From contig NZ_KZ614144.1 of NCBI RefSeq assembly GCF_002884445.1, positions 2,775,551 to 2,839,550 on the forward strand: 64,000 bases of DNA, given 5' to 3'. A model generated the notes under the pieces. It was given only the letters and a program-made list of their open reading frames with translations. It did not search any database and was not told the origin of the DNA. Shown piece by piece: positions 34,616 through 42,731 of the stretch. This DNA comes from Paenibacillus castaneae. GTDB taxonomy: Bacteria; Bacillota; Bacilli; Paenibacillales; Paenibacillaceae. How positions within the stretch are numbered: position 1 is the stretch's first letter; each line of letters begins with the position of its first letter. A program made the translations under genes and the position numbers.

Positions 34616-34708
34616 TACTAACGGAGAACTATAATGGAATAACACACATGATGAGCAGGCGCTAGATAGCCTGCTTTTTTATTGAACTAACGGGCAGATT
34701 TGCTTAAT
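34616..34708 (+). repeat. CSE32, paired core element
   Basis: Left ACTAACGGAGAACTATAATG, the same stem and spacers as CSE28, right core GAACTAACGGGCAGATTTGC. Confidence 0.92.
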
Positions 34709-34754
34709 GAAATTATGTTAAAATTACTCCAACATCATGAGAGGAGTTACAGAA

Positions 34755-35096
34755 ATGAAAATGAGTAAACATATTGCTGAACACTATATTTGGGGCGATA
34801 ATTGCGATGGTTGGCATTTAGTAAAGAATCAAGATTTAAGCGTAATCCATGAAAGAATGCCAGCACAAACTTCCGAAGTTAAGCACTATCACCAACAATC
34901 ACGTCAATTTTTCTTTGTTTTAACTGGTATAGCAACCATTGAGATTGATGGTAAAGAGATTGTGCTCAATACACAAGAGGGAGTAGAAGTCGCTCCCTTG
35001 GTGACTCATCAAATGTTCAACAAGTCAAATGATGACATTGAATTTCTTGTAATTTCTCAACCTATTAGTAAGGGTGATAGGGTCTTAGTCGATTAA
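34755..35096 (+). CDS. Cupin-domain protein, 113 aa
   Basis: ATG 34755 after GAGAGGAGTTACAGAA. Single cupin_2 barrel: motif 1 EVKHYHQQSRQFFFVLTG with the two metal-binding His, and motif 2 GVEVAPLVTHQMFNKSNDDIEFLVIS. Similar stand-alone cupins bind a metal and act on small molecules; the substrate is unknown. The stop codon lies 5 bp before the core of CSE33. Single-gene cassette directly before the recombinase cassette. Confidence 0.9.
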   Translation: MKMSKHIAEHYIWGDNCDGWHLVKNQDLSVIHERMPAQTSEVKHYHQQSRQFFFVLTGIATIEIDGKEIVLNTQEGVEVAPLVTHQMFNKSNDDIEFLVISQPISKGDRVLVD

Positions 35097-35100
35097 ATTT

Positions 35101-35130
35101 TTAAGCTAACGGGTAACGTTAATACAATAA
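35101..35130 (+). repeat. CSE33, left core
   Basis: TTAAGCTAACGGGTAACGTT then AATACAATAA. Marks the upstream boundary of the recombinase gene. Confidence 0.85.
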
Positions 35131-35137
35131 AGTGATT

Positions 35138-35194
35138 AAACCCTTCCATTTCATGAGAACCTAGATCTAATAGGTTTATACTATGGGAGGGTTT
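35138..35194 (+). promoter_or_regulatory. Hairpin masking the recombinase ribosome site
   Basis: AAACCCTTCCAT and ATGGGAGGGTTT can form a 12-bp stem. The second arm contains the GGGAGGG ribosome site of the recombinase, 8 bp before its ATG. Either translational control or an upstream terminator. Confidence 0.5.
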
Positions 35195-35198
35195 CTCT

Positions 35199-36042
35199 AT
35201 GTACCTGAGTGAATTATGGAAACTGTATGAAGTTGATAAACGGATTCAGGGATTCAGTCCGTACACATTAAAAGCCTACTCATTGCAATTAAAAATGCTG
35301 GTTGGCGAATTAGGTGATCTTAAAATTGAGGAAATCAGTTTGCTTGATCTTAAGGAATATCTGGCTATACAATCCGGACGATTGAAGCCGAGCAGCTTAG
35401 GACATCGTATCAGATTTGTGCGCTCCCTTTTTCGCTTTGCGTATGAAGACGGTTACCTTACGAAAAATCCCTCTCTTAAATTGAGGGAACCTAAGATGGA
35501 TAAACGCATTCCGAAGTTTCTAATAGAAGAGGATGTGATTCATCTTAAGATTTCCTGTCTATCACACCGAGAACGAGCTTTGTTGGAATTTCTATATAGT
35601 TCTGGCTGCCGTGTTGGAGAGGTACAGAAAATAAACATTGAAGATCTTAACTGGGAAAATTGTTCGGCGATTATAAATGGCAAGGGATCCAAACAAAGAG
35701 AAGTTTACTTTACCACCGAATGCAAGGTGTGGTTGAAAAAATACTTAAAGAGTCGCGAAGACTCCTGTAAAGCATTGTTTGTAACGGAAACATATCCTAC
35801 CCGCCGAATGGCGATACCGACAATCAGATGGGCGTTGAAGCGGCTAGCAAACCGTGGTGAGATTGAAGCTAATGTGTGTACTCTCACCGTTTTCGTCATA
35901 CCTATGCATGTCAGCTATTAGATAATGGAGCACCTTTAGAGTTTATTCAAGGCATGCTGGGTCATGAGAAAGCATCGACCACTCAGATATATGCTCAGCT
36001 CCGTGGAGAGCGAAGACGAGAGCTGTATCGGCGGTTCTTCTA
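35199..36042 (+). pseudogene. XerC/D-like tyrosine recombinase, one-base frameshift
   Basis: Starts ATG after GGGAGGGTTTCTCT. SAM-like DNA-binding domain at about residues 1-90 (FSPYTLKAYSLQLKMLVGEL). Catalytic parts: Arg in SSGCRVGEVQKINIEDL (about 138), Lys in GKGSKQREVYF (about 165). The frame then ends falsely at 35921, but from 35885 another frame gives HRFRHTYACQLLDNG (His-x-x-Arg), LGHEKASTTQIYAQL (His and nucleophile Tyr) and stops at 36042. One missing base near 35883 explains this (CCT for CT). Total about 281 aa, XerC/D length, with no room for the IntI-specific insertion. Lies between CSE33 and CSE34. Confidence 0.88.
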
Positions 36043-36082
36043 ATGCATTGAGGTCTAGGTAGCTAATTTGGATGGCTATCTT

Positions 36083-36109
36083 GACTAAACTAAGGGCAGG
36101 ATAGTTCAA
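36083..36109 (+). repeat. CSE34, right core with short stem before it
   Basis: ACTAAACTAAGGGCAGGATA then GTTCAAT; a stem GGTAGC/GGCTATC at 36058-36080 precedes it. Followed by GATTTCTCGAATAC, as after CSE17. Confidence 0.88.
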
Positions 36110-36145
36110 TGATTTCTCGAATACACCTTTAGAGGTGAATAGAAT

Positions 36146-36391
36146 ATGAAAACTGTATTTTTAGTTGAACATTCTTATGAGGTCGGGGAAGATGGAGTCT
36201 ACGATGAGACAAAACTAATAGGAATCTATTCATCATTAGAAAAAGCAGAATCAGTAGTGAAAAGATATAAAACAATTCCAGGGTTTAGAGATTATTTAGA
36301 TGCTTTTTATATCGTTGAATATGAAATTGACAAAGATAATTGGAGAGAAGGGTTTATTACATGGTCGGAAGCGGATGAGAAAGATGAGTAG
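36146..36391 (+). CDS. DUF7336-like small protein, 81 aa
   Basis: ATG after TAGAGGTGAATAGAAT. The pattern TVFLVEHSYEV..ETKLIGIYSSLEKAESVVKRYKTIPGFRD..FYIVEYEIDKDNWREGFITW is shared by a widespread family of about 80-residue Bacillota proteins (DUF7336 as I recall it). Soluble, single alpha/beta domain, function unknown. Single-gene cassette after the recombinase. Confidence 0.75.
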   Translation: MKTVFLVEHSYEVGEDGVYDETKLIGIYSSLEKAESVVKRYKTIPGFRDYLDAFYIVEYEIDKDNWREGFITWSEADEKDE

Positions 36392-36403
36392 CTTATTTTC
36401 TTC

Positions 36404-36430
36404 TTTAAACTAACTGGCAGTTAAATTCAA
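36404..36430 (+). repeat. CSE35, right core
   Basis: TAAACTAACTGGCAGTTAAA then TTCAATG. No stem; a solo core. Confidence 0.88.
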
Positions 36431-36462
36431 TGAGTTGGTTTTACTGCATAGGAGGGATTCAA

Positions 36463-36681
36463 TTGAGAACAATGTTTATTGGAGTGATATTGTTTTTTTA
36501 TAACGGGATGCAGTTACATACCTTGGAAAAAACAACAGAGGACGAGATATTAGAATCATTAATTTCATCACATCCTGATTTTTACATGTTGTATGCTGTT
36601 CCATATGGAAGTAAAGGTTATCAATTAGAAGACTATGGGGTGTATAATATTGATGATTCGGAAAGAGTAGATGTGATGTGA
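36463..36681 (+). CDS. Uncharacterised cassette protein, 72 aa
   Basis: TTG 36463 after CATAGGAGGGATTCAA fits best; ATG 36430 upstream overlaps the core. Short hydrophobic start (RTMFIGVILFFYNGMQLH), then EDEILESLISSHPDFYMLYAVPYGSKGY. A fragment of the 3' end (TGTATAATATTGATG and TGTGACAG) recurs at 37358-37405 beyond the acetyltransferase. No family recognised. Confidence 0.6.
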   Translation: MRTMFIGVILFFYNGMQLHTLEKTTEDEILESLISSHPDFYMLYAVPYGSKGYQLEDYGVYNIDDSERVDVM

Positions 36682-36723
36682 CAGGTCCCAGATCTTTTAT
36701 ATAATAATGGTAGGAGGGGTTAA

Positions 36724-37296
36724 ATGGATATCAAGGATTTTTTGTTGCACTTAAATCAAGGTAATACAGTGGAGGGCGGTTCGGAAATACATCGGATGAT
36801 GCACGATGTCGCTCGGGAAGCATTAAAACTGACGGCTGAACTGAATGGACATTATCACAGTCCCGAAGAAATTCGTGAGTTATTTTCTAAGTTAATTGAT
36901 AAACCTGTAGATGAAACTTTCTCTATGTTTCCTCCTTTCTATACGGATTGTGGGAAAAACATCTCTGTGGGAAAGAATGTCTTTATTAATTCTGGTTGCC
37001 GTTTTCAGGATCAGGGAGGCATTACAATTGGCGATGGTACTCTCATTGGCCATAATGTAGTCTTGGCTACCCTTAATCATGAACTTGATCCGAATAAACG
37101 TAGCACAATTCATCCTGCTCCAATTGTAATTGGAAAAAACGTATGGATTGGAGCAAGTGCCACTGTTGTGCCAGGCGTGTCTATTGGCGATGGAAGTGTC
37201 ATTGCGGCTGGTGCAGTTGTTACCAGAAATGTACCTGAAAACGTTATTGTAGGTGGCGTTCCCGCGAAAATTATTAGGAAAATCGAAAACAGCTAG
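36724..37296 (+). CDS. Sugar O-acetyltransferase (maltose/galactoside type), 190 aa
   Basis: Left-handed beta-helix hexapeptide repeats: [85 protein letters not shown], with the LNHE catalytic His (ATLNHEL). The N-terminal Mac-like helical part is short (FLLHLNQGN..). ATG after TAGGAGGGGTTAA. Follows the 36463 gene by 42 bp, so this slot holds two genes. Confidence 0.92.
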   Translation: MDIKDFLLHLNQGNTVEGGSEIHRMMHDVAREALKLTAELNGHYHSPEEIRELFSKLIDKPVDETFSMFPPFYTDCGKNISVGKNVFINSGCRFQDQGGITIGDGTLIGHNVVLATLNHELDPNKRSTIHPAPIVIGKNVWIGASATVVPGVSIGDGSVIAAGAVVTRNVPENVIVGGVPAKIIRKIENS

Positions 37297-37344
37297 GAGT
37301 AATCCTGCTGTTTTCGTATATAAATTGGTTCCAGACATCAATGT

Positions 37345-37405
37345 AATCAACTCGAGCCATGTGGTGTGTATAATATTGATGGTTCATTATGACTGAGATG
37401 TGACA
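37345..37405 (+). repeat. Second copy of the 3' end of the 36463 gene
   Basis: GGTGTGTATAATATTGATGG and GAGATGTGACAG match 36633-36683 in order. Probably the remains of a duplicated cassette end between the acetyltransferase and CSE36. Confidence 0.6.
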
Positions 37406-37440
37406 GAATTGCTCAAGCTCAGTACAATGTCCTTATTGCA

Positions 37441-37493
37441 GTAGGCTGGTGGTATAATCGTCAACCTACTGAAGTAACGGGCAGGGTAGTTCC
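37441..37493 (+). repeat. CSE36, stem plus right core
   Basis: Stem GTAGGCTG/CAACCTAC, right core GAAGTAACGGGCAGGGTAGT. The left core is missing. Confidence 0.88.
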
Positions 37494-37530
37494 TGGTATT
37501 TCGATATAAGGGATTTGAATAAGGGGGACA

Positions 37531-37989
37531 ATGTTGAGGGAAATAAATCATCCAGTTAAGAGTCTATCAAGAATTAGTACCATTATAGGCATGATTACTA
37601 TTATATTGAGTCAATCTATTCTTGTATTGAGATCATGGGATCTGAGAGATGTATTCTACTCTTCGTTAACAGTGGTTGTTCTATGTTTAGTTGTACTGTT
37701 ACTCGCATTGTACAGAACATATTTCAAGAAACCAACCGAGTTATGCCTATCCAGTGAGCAAATCATATTAAATGGGAATATAATTAATTCGAAGGATATT
37801 AAAGTGATTATGACCAGAGGGTACTTTAAACCTGTTATCGGGATATTACCTTACAGAAGGAAAATCGTCCCATCGGATATGGCATTTAGGTATTTAAAGG
37901 ATGAAGATAGAGGTATAGCGGATTTAAAGAGTTGGGCAAAAATGAATAATGTAAAGATAGTCAATAAATCGTTTCAAACATGGATATAA
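37531..37989 (+). CDS. Membrane protein with PH-like domain, 152 aa
   Basis: ATG after AAGGGGGACA; two hydrophobic segments (STIIGMITIILSQSILVL, SLTVVVLCLVVLLLALYRTYF) are followed by a beta-rich part (TELCLSSEQIILNGNIINSKDIKVIMTRGYFKPVIGI) like the bacterial PH-like domains. Function unknown. Single-gene cassette. Confidence 0.7.
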   Translation: MLREINHPVKSLSRISTIIGMITIILSQSILVLRSWDLRDVFYSSLTVVVLCLVVLLLALYRTYFKKPTELCLSSEQIILNGNIINSKDIKVIMTRGYFKPVIGILPYRRKIVPSDMAFRYLKDEDRGIADLKSWAKMNNVKIVNKSFQTWI

Positions 37990-38064
37990 GTGTATTCTTA
38001 GCACTATTCGGTACGGTCATAACCTTATTCAGAAGATGGGCTTAACTAAGATGACATACTTGTT

Positions 38065-38094
38065 CGTTACGCTAACGGGGAACGATAGTTGAAT
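38065..38094 (+). repeat. CSE37, left core
   Basis: TTACGCTAACGGGGAACGAT then AGTTGAAT. Followed by 210 bp without a second core or gene. Confidence 0.9.
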
Positions 38095-38304
38095 GTTAAT
38101 TTCACACACAATAATATCCTCCAATAATAATTGGTTGGTGTATTTTTGTGTCAATAGACAAGACCTAGCGTCGGCTCTAAGTCAATGGATAGTTTGGTAA
38201 TAATTGTTCTTTATTTAGCAATAATCGGTAACCTTGTGCTATTATCAGGTGGAGTCTATAAAATATGCAATCGATAGTGCATTGAAAGCGAGGAATGAAA
38301 CCTT

Positions 38305-39102
38305 ATGACCCAGGAAGAAGTGCTAAAAGGCGGAAATGTAAATCATATCGTCCGTATAGGAAGCACTGTTCGCCGCCCTACGGGGTATTGGAGTCCAAGT
38401 GTTCATGAACTACTCATACATTTGGAAAAACAAGGCTTTGAGGGAGCGCCAAGATTTCTCGGAATCGATGACTCTGGCCGTGAAATATTGACATTTGTTA
38501 CTGGAGATGTTGCTCAACCAGAACTTGATCCGTACATCTGGTCGGACGAAATGCTTGCAGGTTTCGCGCGCCTTTTGCGTCAGTTCCATGATGCGACTCA
38601 ATCGTTCACTCCCAAAAGTGAGGATAAATGGCAGCTTAAATACGCTAATGATGCCGAGTGCGCAGTAATTTGTCATAATGACGCGGCGTTTTACAATCTT
38701 GTCTGTCGAAATGGGGAACCAGCGGCGCTGATTGATTTTGACATGGCAGCCCCAGGTCCGCGTATGTGGGACATTGCGTATACCCTTTACACATCGGTTC
38801 CGCTTGGCGGTTTCACGCCTGACCGTTCTTCTGGAACAATGGATGTAGTAGCATACCAGCGTGAAAAACATGCTGCGGAGCGCCGTCGGCGAATTCATTT
38901 GTTTTTTGAATCTTATGGAATTCCCGTCCCAAATAATCTGCAAGAGTGGATTATTCAACGGTTGATTGTACTGTGTGATACGTTGAAAAATTTTGCCGCT
39001 AACGGAAACAAAGCCTTTCAAAAAATGATTGATGAGGGTCACTTGGCTCACTATGAGAACGAGATTCTTTTTATAACAGATCATTTCAAAGATTGGAAAT
39101 AG
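38305..39102 (+). CDS. Aminoglycoside phosphotransferase-family kinase, 265 aa
   Basis: APH fold: catalytic loop VICHNDAAFYNLV (His-x-Asp and Asn) and metal Asp in PAALIDFDMAAPGPRMWDIAYTLYTSVPLGG. N-terminal ATP-binding region is short (HIVRIGSTVRRPTGYWSPSVHELL), as in many Bacillota phosphotransferases annotated as APH without proven drug activity. ATG after GCGAGGAATGAAACCTT. Confidence 0.88.
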   Translation: MTQEEVLKGGNVNHIVRIGSTVRRPTGYWSPSVHELLIHLEKQGFEGAPRFLGIDDSGREILTFVTGDVAQPELDPYIWSDEMLAGFARLLRQFHDATQSFTPKSEDKWQLKYANDAECAVICHNDAAFYNLVCRNGEPAALIDFDMAAPGPRMWDIAYTLYTSVPLGGFTPDRSSGTMDVVAYQREKHAAERRRRIHLFFESYGIPVPNNLQEWIIQRLIVLCDTLKNFAANGNKAFQKMIDEGHLAHYENEILFITDHFKDWK

Positions 39103-39123
39103 GAATCGAATATTCGGAGTACA

Positions 39124-39173
39124 AAACCTTCTATTAGAGGCAAACTAGAATTAGTTGCTCTATTAGGAGGTTT
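39124..39173 (+). terminator. Long hairpin after the kinase gene
   Basis: AAAACCTTCTATTAGAGG and CTCTATTAGGAGGTTTT pair with few mismatches, then TTTT and AT-rich sequence. This cassette has its own terminator. Confidence 0.75.
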
Positions 39174-39385
39174 TATGATTTTTAACTTATATTTTTATCG
39201 AGTAAATGATTGTAATACAGTGTAATACAATTGTGGTTCATAGTGTTCAATATGAATTCGTTGAGGTTTGGAAATATTGTAAAAAAAATAAAGCAATAAA
39301 AGAAAGTAGACCAGTTTCATACCGAACAGTTTCATAAGAACCAAATTTGGTTGCGGCATGAGTTAAAAAATTTCACTAAAACATG

Positions 39386-39413
39386 CATTAAGCTATCTGG
39401 CAGATTAAGCAAC
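39386..39413 (+). repeat. CSE38, right core, diverged
   Basis: TTAAGCTATCTGGCAGATTA then AGCAAC. Confidence 0.7.
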
Positions 39414-39439
39414 TTTTGTTTTGTTGAAAGTGAGGATAT

Positions 39440-39833
39440 GTGCACATGTCATTTATTGTTCGGGAATCTCAAGAGCAGGATTTTGAAGAGGTTTTGAGTA
39501 AGTTTTACAAAAAATATGGATTTGTAGAGAACCATAGAATGATGCGTATCTATTTACCTTTTTTAGATAAGGATCTTACTCCTTTTGCACAAATAGAAGA
39601 TAAGCTAAACACAAAAGGTATCATGATTAAAACATTAGATGAAGAACTCGTTTCCGATGCAAATGTTTTTCAAAATTGCAAGCGCTTATCCAACAGAGTT
39701 TCTTATGCCTCCAACGTCTCCTAATGATCAAATGTTAACTCACAAAGATAATATTCCAGACGCTTACTTTATTGCGAAAATGGGACAATTATATATTGGA
39801 CATAGTCATTTAGAAATTACCCTCCGATTTTGA
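39440..39833 (+). pseudogene. GNAT acetyltransferase relic
   Basis: Begins HMSFIVRESQEQDFEEVLSKF and reads to ELVSDANVFQ in one frame (39440-39724), then continues in another (FKIASAYPTEFLMPPTSPNDQMLTHKDNIPDAYFIAKMGQLYIGHSHLEI) before stopping at 39833. The second part is typical of the middle of tandem GNAT proteins, and the acetyl-CoA motif expected next is missing. A frameshift near 39670 and truncation have inactivated it. Confidence 0.6.
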
Positions 39834-39949
39834 AAGATCTTGATGAACCTATAATTTGATCGTGAAGGATAATTGATTCGTAAAAGCGAATATGTCATTT
39901 CGTATGCTAACAAAATTTTATTGAGGGGGCATAAATGGTGCAATATTAG

Positions 39950-40384
39950 GTGAATATTCAGGATATGATGCAAGTGAGAACTGAAAAACAAAAGGCTGTC
40001 CAACTGATTGGGTTTCAGGGATATAATTTGGAAGATCAGCACAAACTCTTCGAGCAAATGAAACAAAATTTCAATGCTATCACTACGAAAAAGAGTGAGA
40101 ATCAGTATTTAGTAATTTTGCCAGGATTGTTCCCCTTGGTAGCTGTTGAAGTAAATGAAACAAATGATGTTCCAGAAGGAATGACAACATATATAATTCC
40201 TGAAGATGAATACGTAATTTTTAGATTTGAGGAAAAGTATATTGGTGATTTTTGGAGTTCGATTTGTACTGAAGAAAATCAAGCAAAATATAATATTGAT
40301 TTGTCGAAACCAAGATACGAAATATTCACATCCAGTCTTCAGCCTACAGGAGTAACAGAGTGGTATTTCCCCACTAATACTTAA
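39950..40384 (+). CDS. GyrI-like effector-binding protein, 144 aa
   Basis: GTG start; weak ribosome site. Pattern VRTEKQKAVQLIGFQGYNL, then LVAVEVNETNDVPEGMTTYIIPEDEYVIFRFEEKY and YEIFTSSLQPTGVTEWYFP, the layout of the AraC-type effector-binding (GyrI-like) domain standing alone. Such proteins bind hydrophobic compounds or inhibit gyrase. ATG lacking near start may reflect damage from the upstream cassette. Confidence 0.75.
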   Translation: MNIQDMMQVRTEKQKAVQLIGFQGYNLEDQHKLFEQMKQNFNAITTKKSENQYLVILPGLFPLVAVEVNETNDVPEGMTTYIIPEDEYVIFRFEEKYIGDFWSSICTEENQAKYNIDLSKPRYEIFTSSLQPTGVTEWYFPTNT

Positions 40385-40391
40385 GCCTCGT

Positions 40392-40421
40392 TTTCAACTA
40401 ATGGGAGACTTTAGTTCAACG
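40392..40421 (+). repeat. CSE39, left core
   Basis: TTTTCAACTAATGGGAGACT then TTAGTTCAAC. A strong palindrome; AGAGCAGTTTGCT follows, perhaps a decayed stem. Confidence 0.8.
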
Positions 40422-40514
40422 AATCATGAAGAGCAGTTTGCTAGGTCCTCAAAAGCCTTGTGATGTCATTCTATCCGATCCACTTCACAAAAACGTAATT
40501 GTAAAAATCCAAAA

Positions 40515-40560
40515 TCATAAAAAAAAGAGAATGCATCGCTGCATCCTCTTGGTTATTTTT
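40515..40560. terminator. Terminator, likely bidirectional
   Basis: AAGAGAATGCA and TGCATCCTCTT flank TCGC, with A and T runs outside. Ends the minus-strand gene at 40568. Confidence 0.75.
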
Positions 40561-40567
40561 GTTTAGC

Positions 40568-41212
40568 TTAATGAGGTGGAAGCATATCTACTTTGCTTTG
40601 TTTAAGAGAAGTAACCTTCCAATTGACTCCAGACTTTACTATTACCCCTTCAATCTCGGAAAGATAATTATCCCCCTTTGAATCTGTGTATTCAACAGAA
40701 AATTTTGCTGTTAACTTATCTAGTCCTGAGTAAACAATATAAGTGTTATAATCATTCGGCATCTCTTCAAAGAAAGCTTTTGCAGCTTTATTATTCATTA
40801 TGGCAGCAGTCATTTTTTTTTGAACTTCATCGTCCTTCAATGGACGAAGGTTTAGAATGAAGTGGTTTGAGCTAGCGATCAAACTGCTCTTATCCCATAT
40901 GATTTGTTCTTTGTTGTAGAACGTATCACTTACTTCTCGAAATTGGACGTACACTCTTCCATCAAATAATTTAACGAATGGACCAACTTTAGCTTTCAGA
41001 GTTATTCCGTCTTTGGTAAGAGTCGCTGTTTTCGTTTTTTGGTCCCAGTCTATATTAGCTTTCATTTCATTACCAGCTGCTCTCAAAGGCATGTAAATTC
41101 GACCATCAACCAAATTACCATTTAAGGATATATAGTTGTTAGCGTGAGCTGTCAGTGGGCTCAAGAGTAAAGCAGAAGATACTAGAGCGATTAAAATTTT
41201 ACTTCTCAACAT
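40568..41212 (-). CDS. Copper amine oxidase N-terminal (stalk) domain protein, 214 aa
   Basis: Minus strand; the start MLRSKILIALVSSALLLSPLTAHA (ATG at 41212) follows TTTGGAGGTATTTTGC, and the longer open frame is rejected. Secreted. After the signal peptide comes the stalk pattern ISLNGNLVDGRIYMPLRAAGNEMKANIDWDQKTKTATLTKDG, repeated in part at VKLFDGRVYVQFREV. Such domains are abundant in Paenibacillus secreted proteins. C-terminal part unknown. Confidence 0.85.
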   Translation of the reverse strand: MLRSKILIALVSSALLLSPLTAHANNYISLNGNLVDGRIYMPLRAAGNEMKANIDWDQKTKTATLTKDGITLKAKVGPFVKLFDGRVYVQFREVSDTFYNKEQIIWDKSSLIASSNHFILNLRPLKDDEVQKKMTAAIMNNKAAKAFFEEMPNDYNTYIVYSGLDKLTAKFSVEYTDSKGDNYLSEIEGVIVKSGVNWKVTSLKQSKVDMLPPH

Positions 41213-41298
41213 GCAAAATACCTCCAAAAATGAATGATTTGTAACAAGTTTGATCTTAAATAATAACATATTTATGCACACGATAGGAGGTATGTCAT

Positions 41299-41736
41299 AT
41301 GATGATTCATAGAATAGATCATGTGGGTGTAATCGTAAATGATCTCTCTGCAGCTAAAGAGTTTTTTCTCGATTTTGGCCTTAAGGTGCAAGGGGAATGG
41401 GAAATGGAAGGAGAGTTGATGGATCAGGTATTTGGGCTTAATGACGTTAAAGTAGCATGCGTAGGATTGGGGACGCCAGATGGTCAGGCATGGATAGAGC
41501 TAATCAAATTTTATATGCCGTCAGATGAAAAAGATATTCAGCAACCTTTTGCAAATACTCTAGGTATCCGGCATGTTGCATTTGCTGTTGAAGATATTGA
41601 AGCCGTTGTTGCCAAATTGAAAAAGAAAGGTACGGAAATCTTTTGTGAGATACAATACTATAAAGATAGTTATAAGTTATGCTACTGTCGTGGGCCAGAG
41701 GGAATTATTTTAGAGTTGGCGGAGCGAATCAAATAA
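41299..41736 (+). CDS. VOC-family (lactoylglutathione lyase-like) protein, 145 aa
   Basis: ATG after ATAGGAGGTATGTCAT. Two VOC modules: IHRIDHVGVIVNDLSAAKEFFLDFGLKVQGEW and TLGIRHVAFAVEDIEAVVAKLKKKGTEI..YKLCYCRGPEGIILELAE. Metal ligands of the fold (His in DHVG, Glu in ILELAE) are kept. Divergent from the stalk gene; not bounded by a clear core on its left. Substrate unknown. Confidence 0.9.
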   Translation: MMIHRIDHVGVIVNDLSAAKEFFLDFGLKVQGEWEMEGELMDQVFGLNDVKVACVGLGTPDGQAWIELIKFYMPSDEKDIQQPFANTLGIRHVAFAVEDIEAVVAKLKKKGTEIFCEIQYYKDSYKLCYCRGPEGIILELAERIK

Positions 41737-41838
41737 ATTGACTCGCCGTGGCTCAAAGATAGACAATAATCCTTTGCTCGAGCTAATTTAGTTAGGAAAT
41801 GAGCAGGTGATAAAGGAGCAGAAGAAGTAGAATGTAAG

Positions 41839-41871
41839 AACCTCTCATCCGGTTTTCGGATGAGAGGTTTC
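41839..41871 (+). terminator. Terminator downstream of the VOC gene
   Basis: AACCTCTCATCCG and CGGATGAGAGGTTT form a perfect stem around GTTTT. The 340 bp to the next gene hold only CSE40. Confidence 0.8.
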
Positions 41872-42050
41872 AATGAGGTTTACCGCTTACCCTAAATGGA
41901 TAGTGAATTAATATCTTCCGCCTGTCTTTTGCCCATATAACGTGATTTACTTGCATTAATCATCAAGACAGAAATGTAGCATTTTCGTTTTCTTTAGTAC
42001 ATATCTTAATTTGATAACAAAGCAGCCTATCACTATGGTAAGTAGTATTT

Positions 42051-42076
42051 ATTAACGGAGAACGGTAGTAAAGTAC
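42051..42076 (+). repeat. CSE40, left core, diverged
   Basis: TTATTAACGGAGAACGGTAG then TAAAGT; followed by GATGGCAGACGG, an unpaired stem arm. Confidence 0.65.
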
Positions 42077-42210
42077 AACACGATGGCAGACGGAGCACAG
42101 AAGAGCTAAGCATAATTTTCTTCAGGATTTCACAATTAAAAGAAAATAGAGTAGACGGAATTTTGATTCAACTTAAAGGGCATGCAGGAACAAAAGTGAG
42201 GTGTCGAGAT

Positions 42211-42510
42211 ATGAAAATAAGGTATTTATTAATAATGGTACTAATGACTTTTACTGTTCTTTCATTAACGGGCTGTGTACCTGGAGATGGAGTAAATAAT
42301 GTTCAACATCCTGCAGGTTTTTTCTGGGGGATATGGCATGGCTGGGTTGCTCCTGTTTCACTTATTATTGGCATTTTCAATCACCATATTAGAGTATATG
42401 AAATATATAACTCTGGTTGGTGGTACGATTTAGGATTTTACATTGCTGTCATTAGCGGCTTTGGGGGAATATCACTCTCTCGACGAAAAAGAGTAAAACA
42501 AGAAGAGTAG
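42211..42510 (+). CDS. Membrane lipoprotein, 99 aa
   Basis: ATG 42211 after GTGAGGTGTCGAGAT. Signal peptide with lipobox LSLTGC near residue 19, then HPAGFFWGIWHGWVAPVSLIIGIFN (one membrane segment), YEIYNSGWWYDLGFYIAVISGFGGISL (a second) and a basic end. Similar short lipoproteins with GFFxGxWHGxxAPxS are widespread, with unknown function. Single-gene cassette. Confidence 0.85.
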   Translation: MKIRYLLIMVLMTFTVLSLTGCVPGDGVNNVQHPAGFFWGIWHGWVAPVSLIIGIFNHHIRVYEIYNSGWWYDLGFYIAVISGFGGISLSRRKRVKQEE

Positions 42511-42530
42511 CTGTTTGTATAACTAATTCG

Positions 42531-42628
42531 TTAAACTAACGGACACGATGGTTGCATAGTACATATGGATGAGCAGGCGCTGCGGTGGCCTGCTCATTTT
42601 ATTAAGCTAACGGGCAGTATTGCTCAAT
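42531..42628 (+). repeat. CSE41, paired core element
   Basis: Left core AAACTAACGGACACGATGGT, stem GAGCAGGCGC../..GGCCTGCTC with T run, right core GCTAACGGGCAGTATTGC. Stem close to CSE6 and CSE12. Confidence 0.95.
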
Positions 42629-42731
42629 GTCATGTGTTATTTAGAGATATATCTATCTGTAAATTAATCACCAGCGGTGTTAAACTTATCTTATTGATAC
42701 TTATACTAGAAATAGTAATTGGAGGTAAATT

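Noticed and set aside
35199..36042. Host XerC or XerD
   Set aside because: The gene is frameshifted and lies within the cassette array; the cores do not resemble Bacillota dif.
38410..39084. Minus-strand frame of 224 codons
   Set aside because: Fully opposite the APH-like gene, with no ribosome site or recognisable domain; a shadow.
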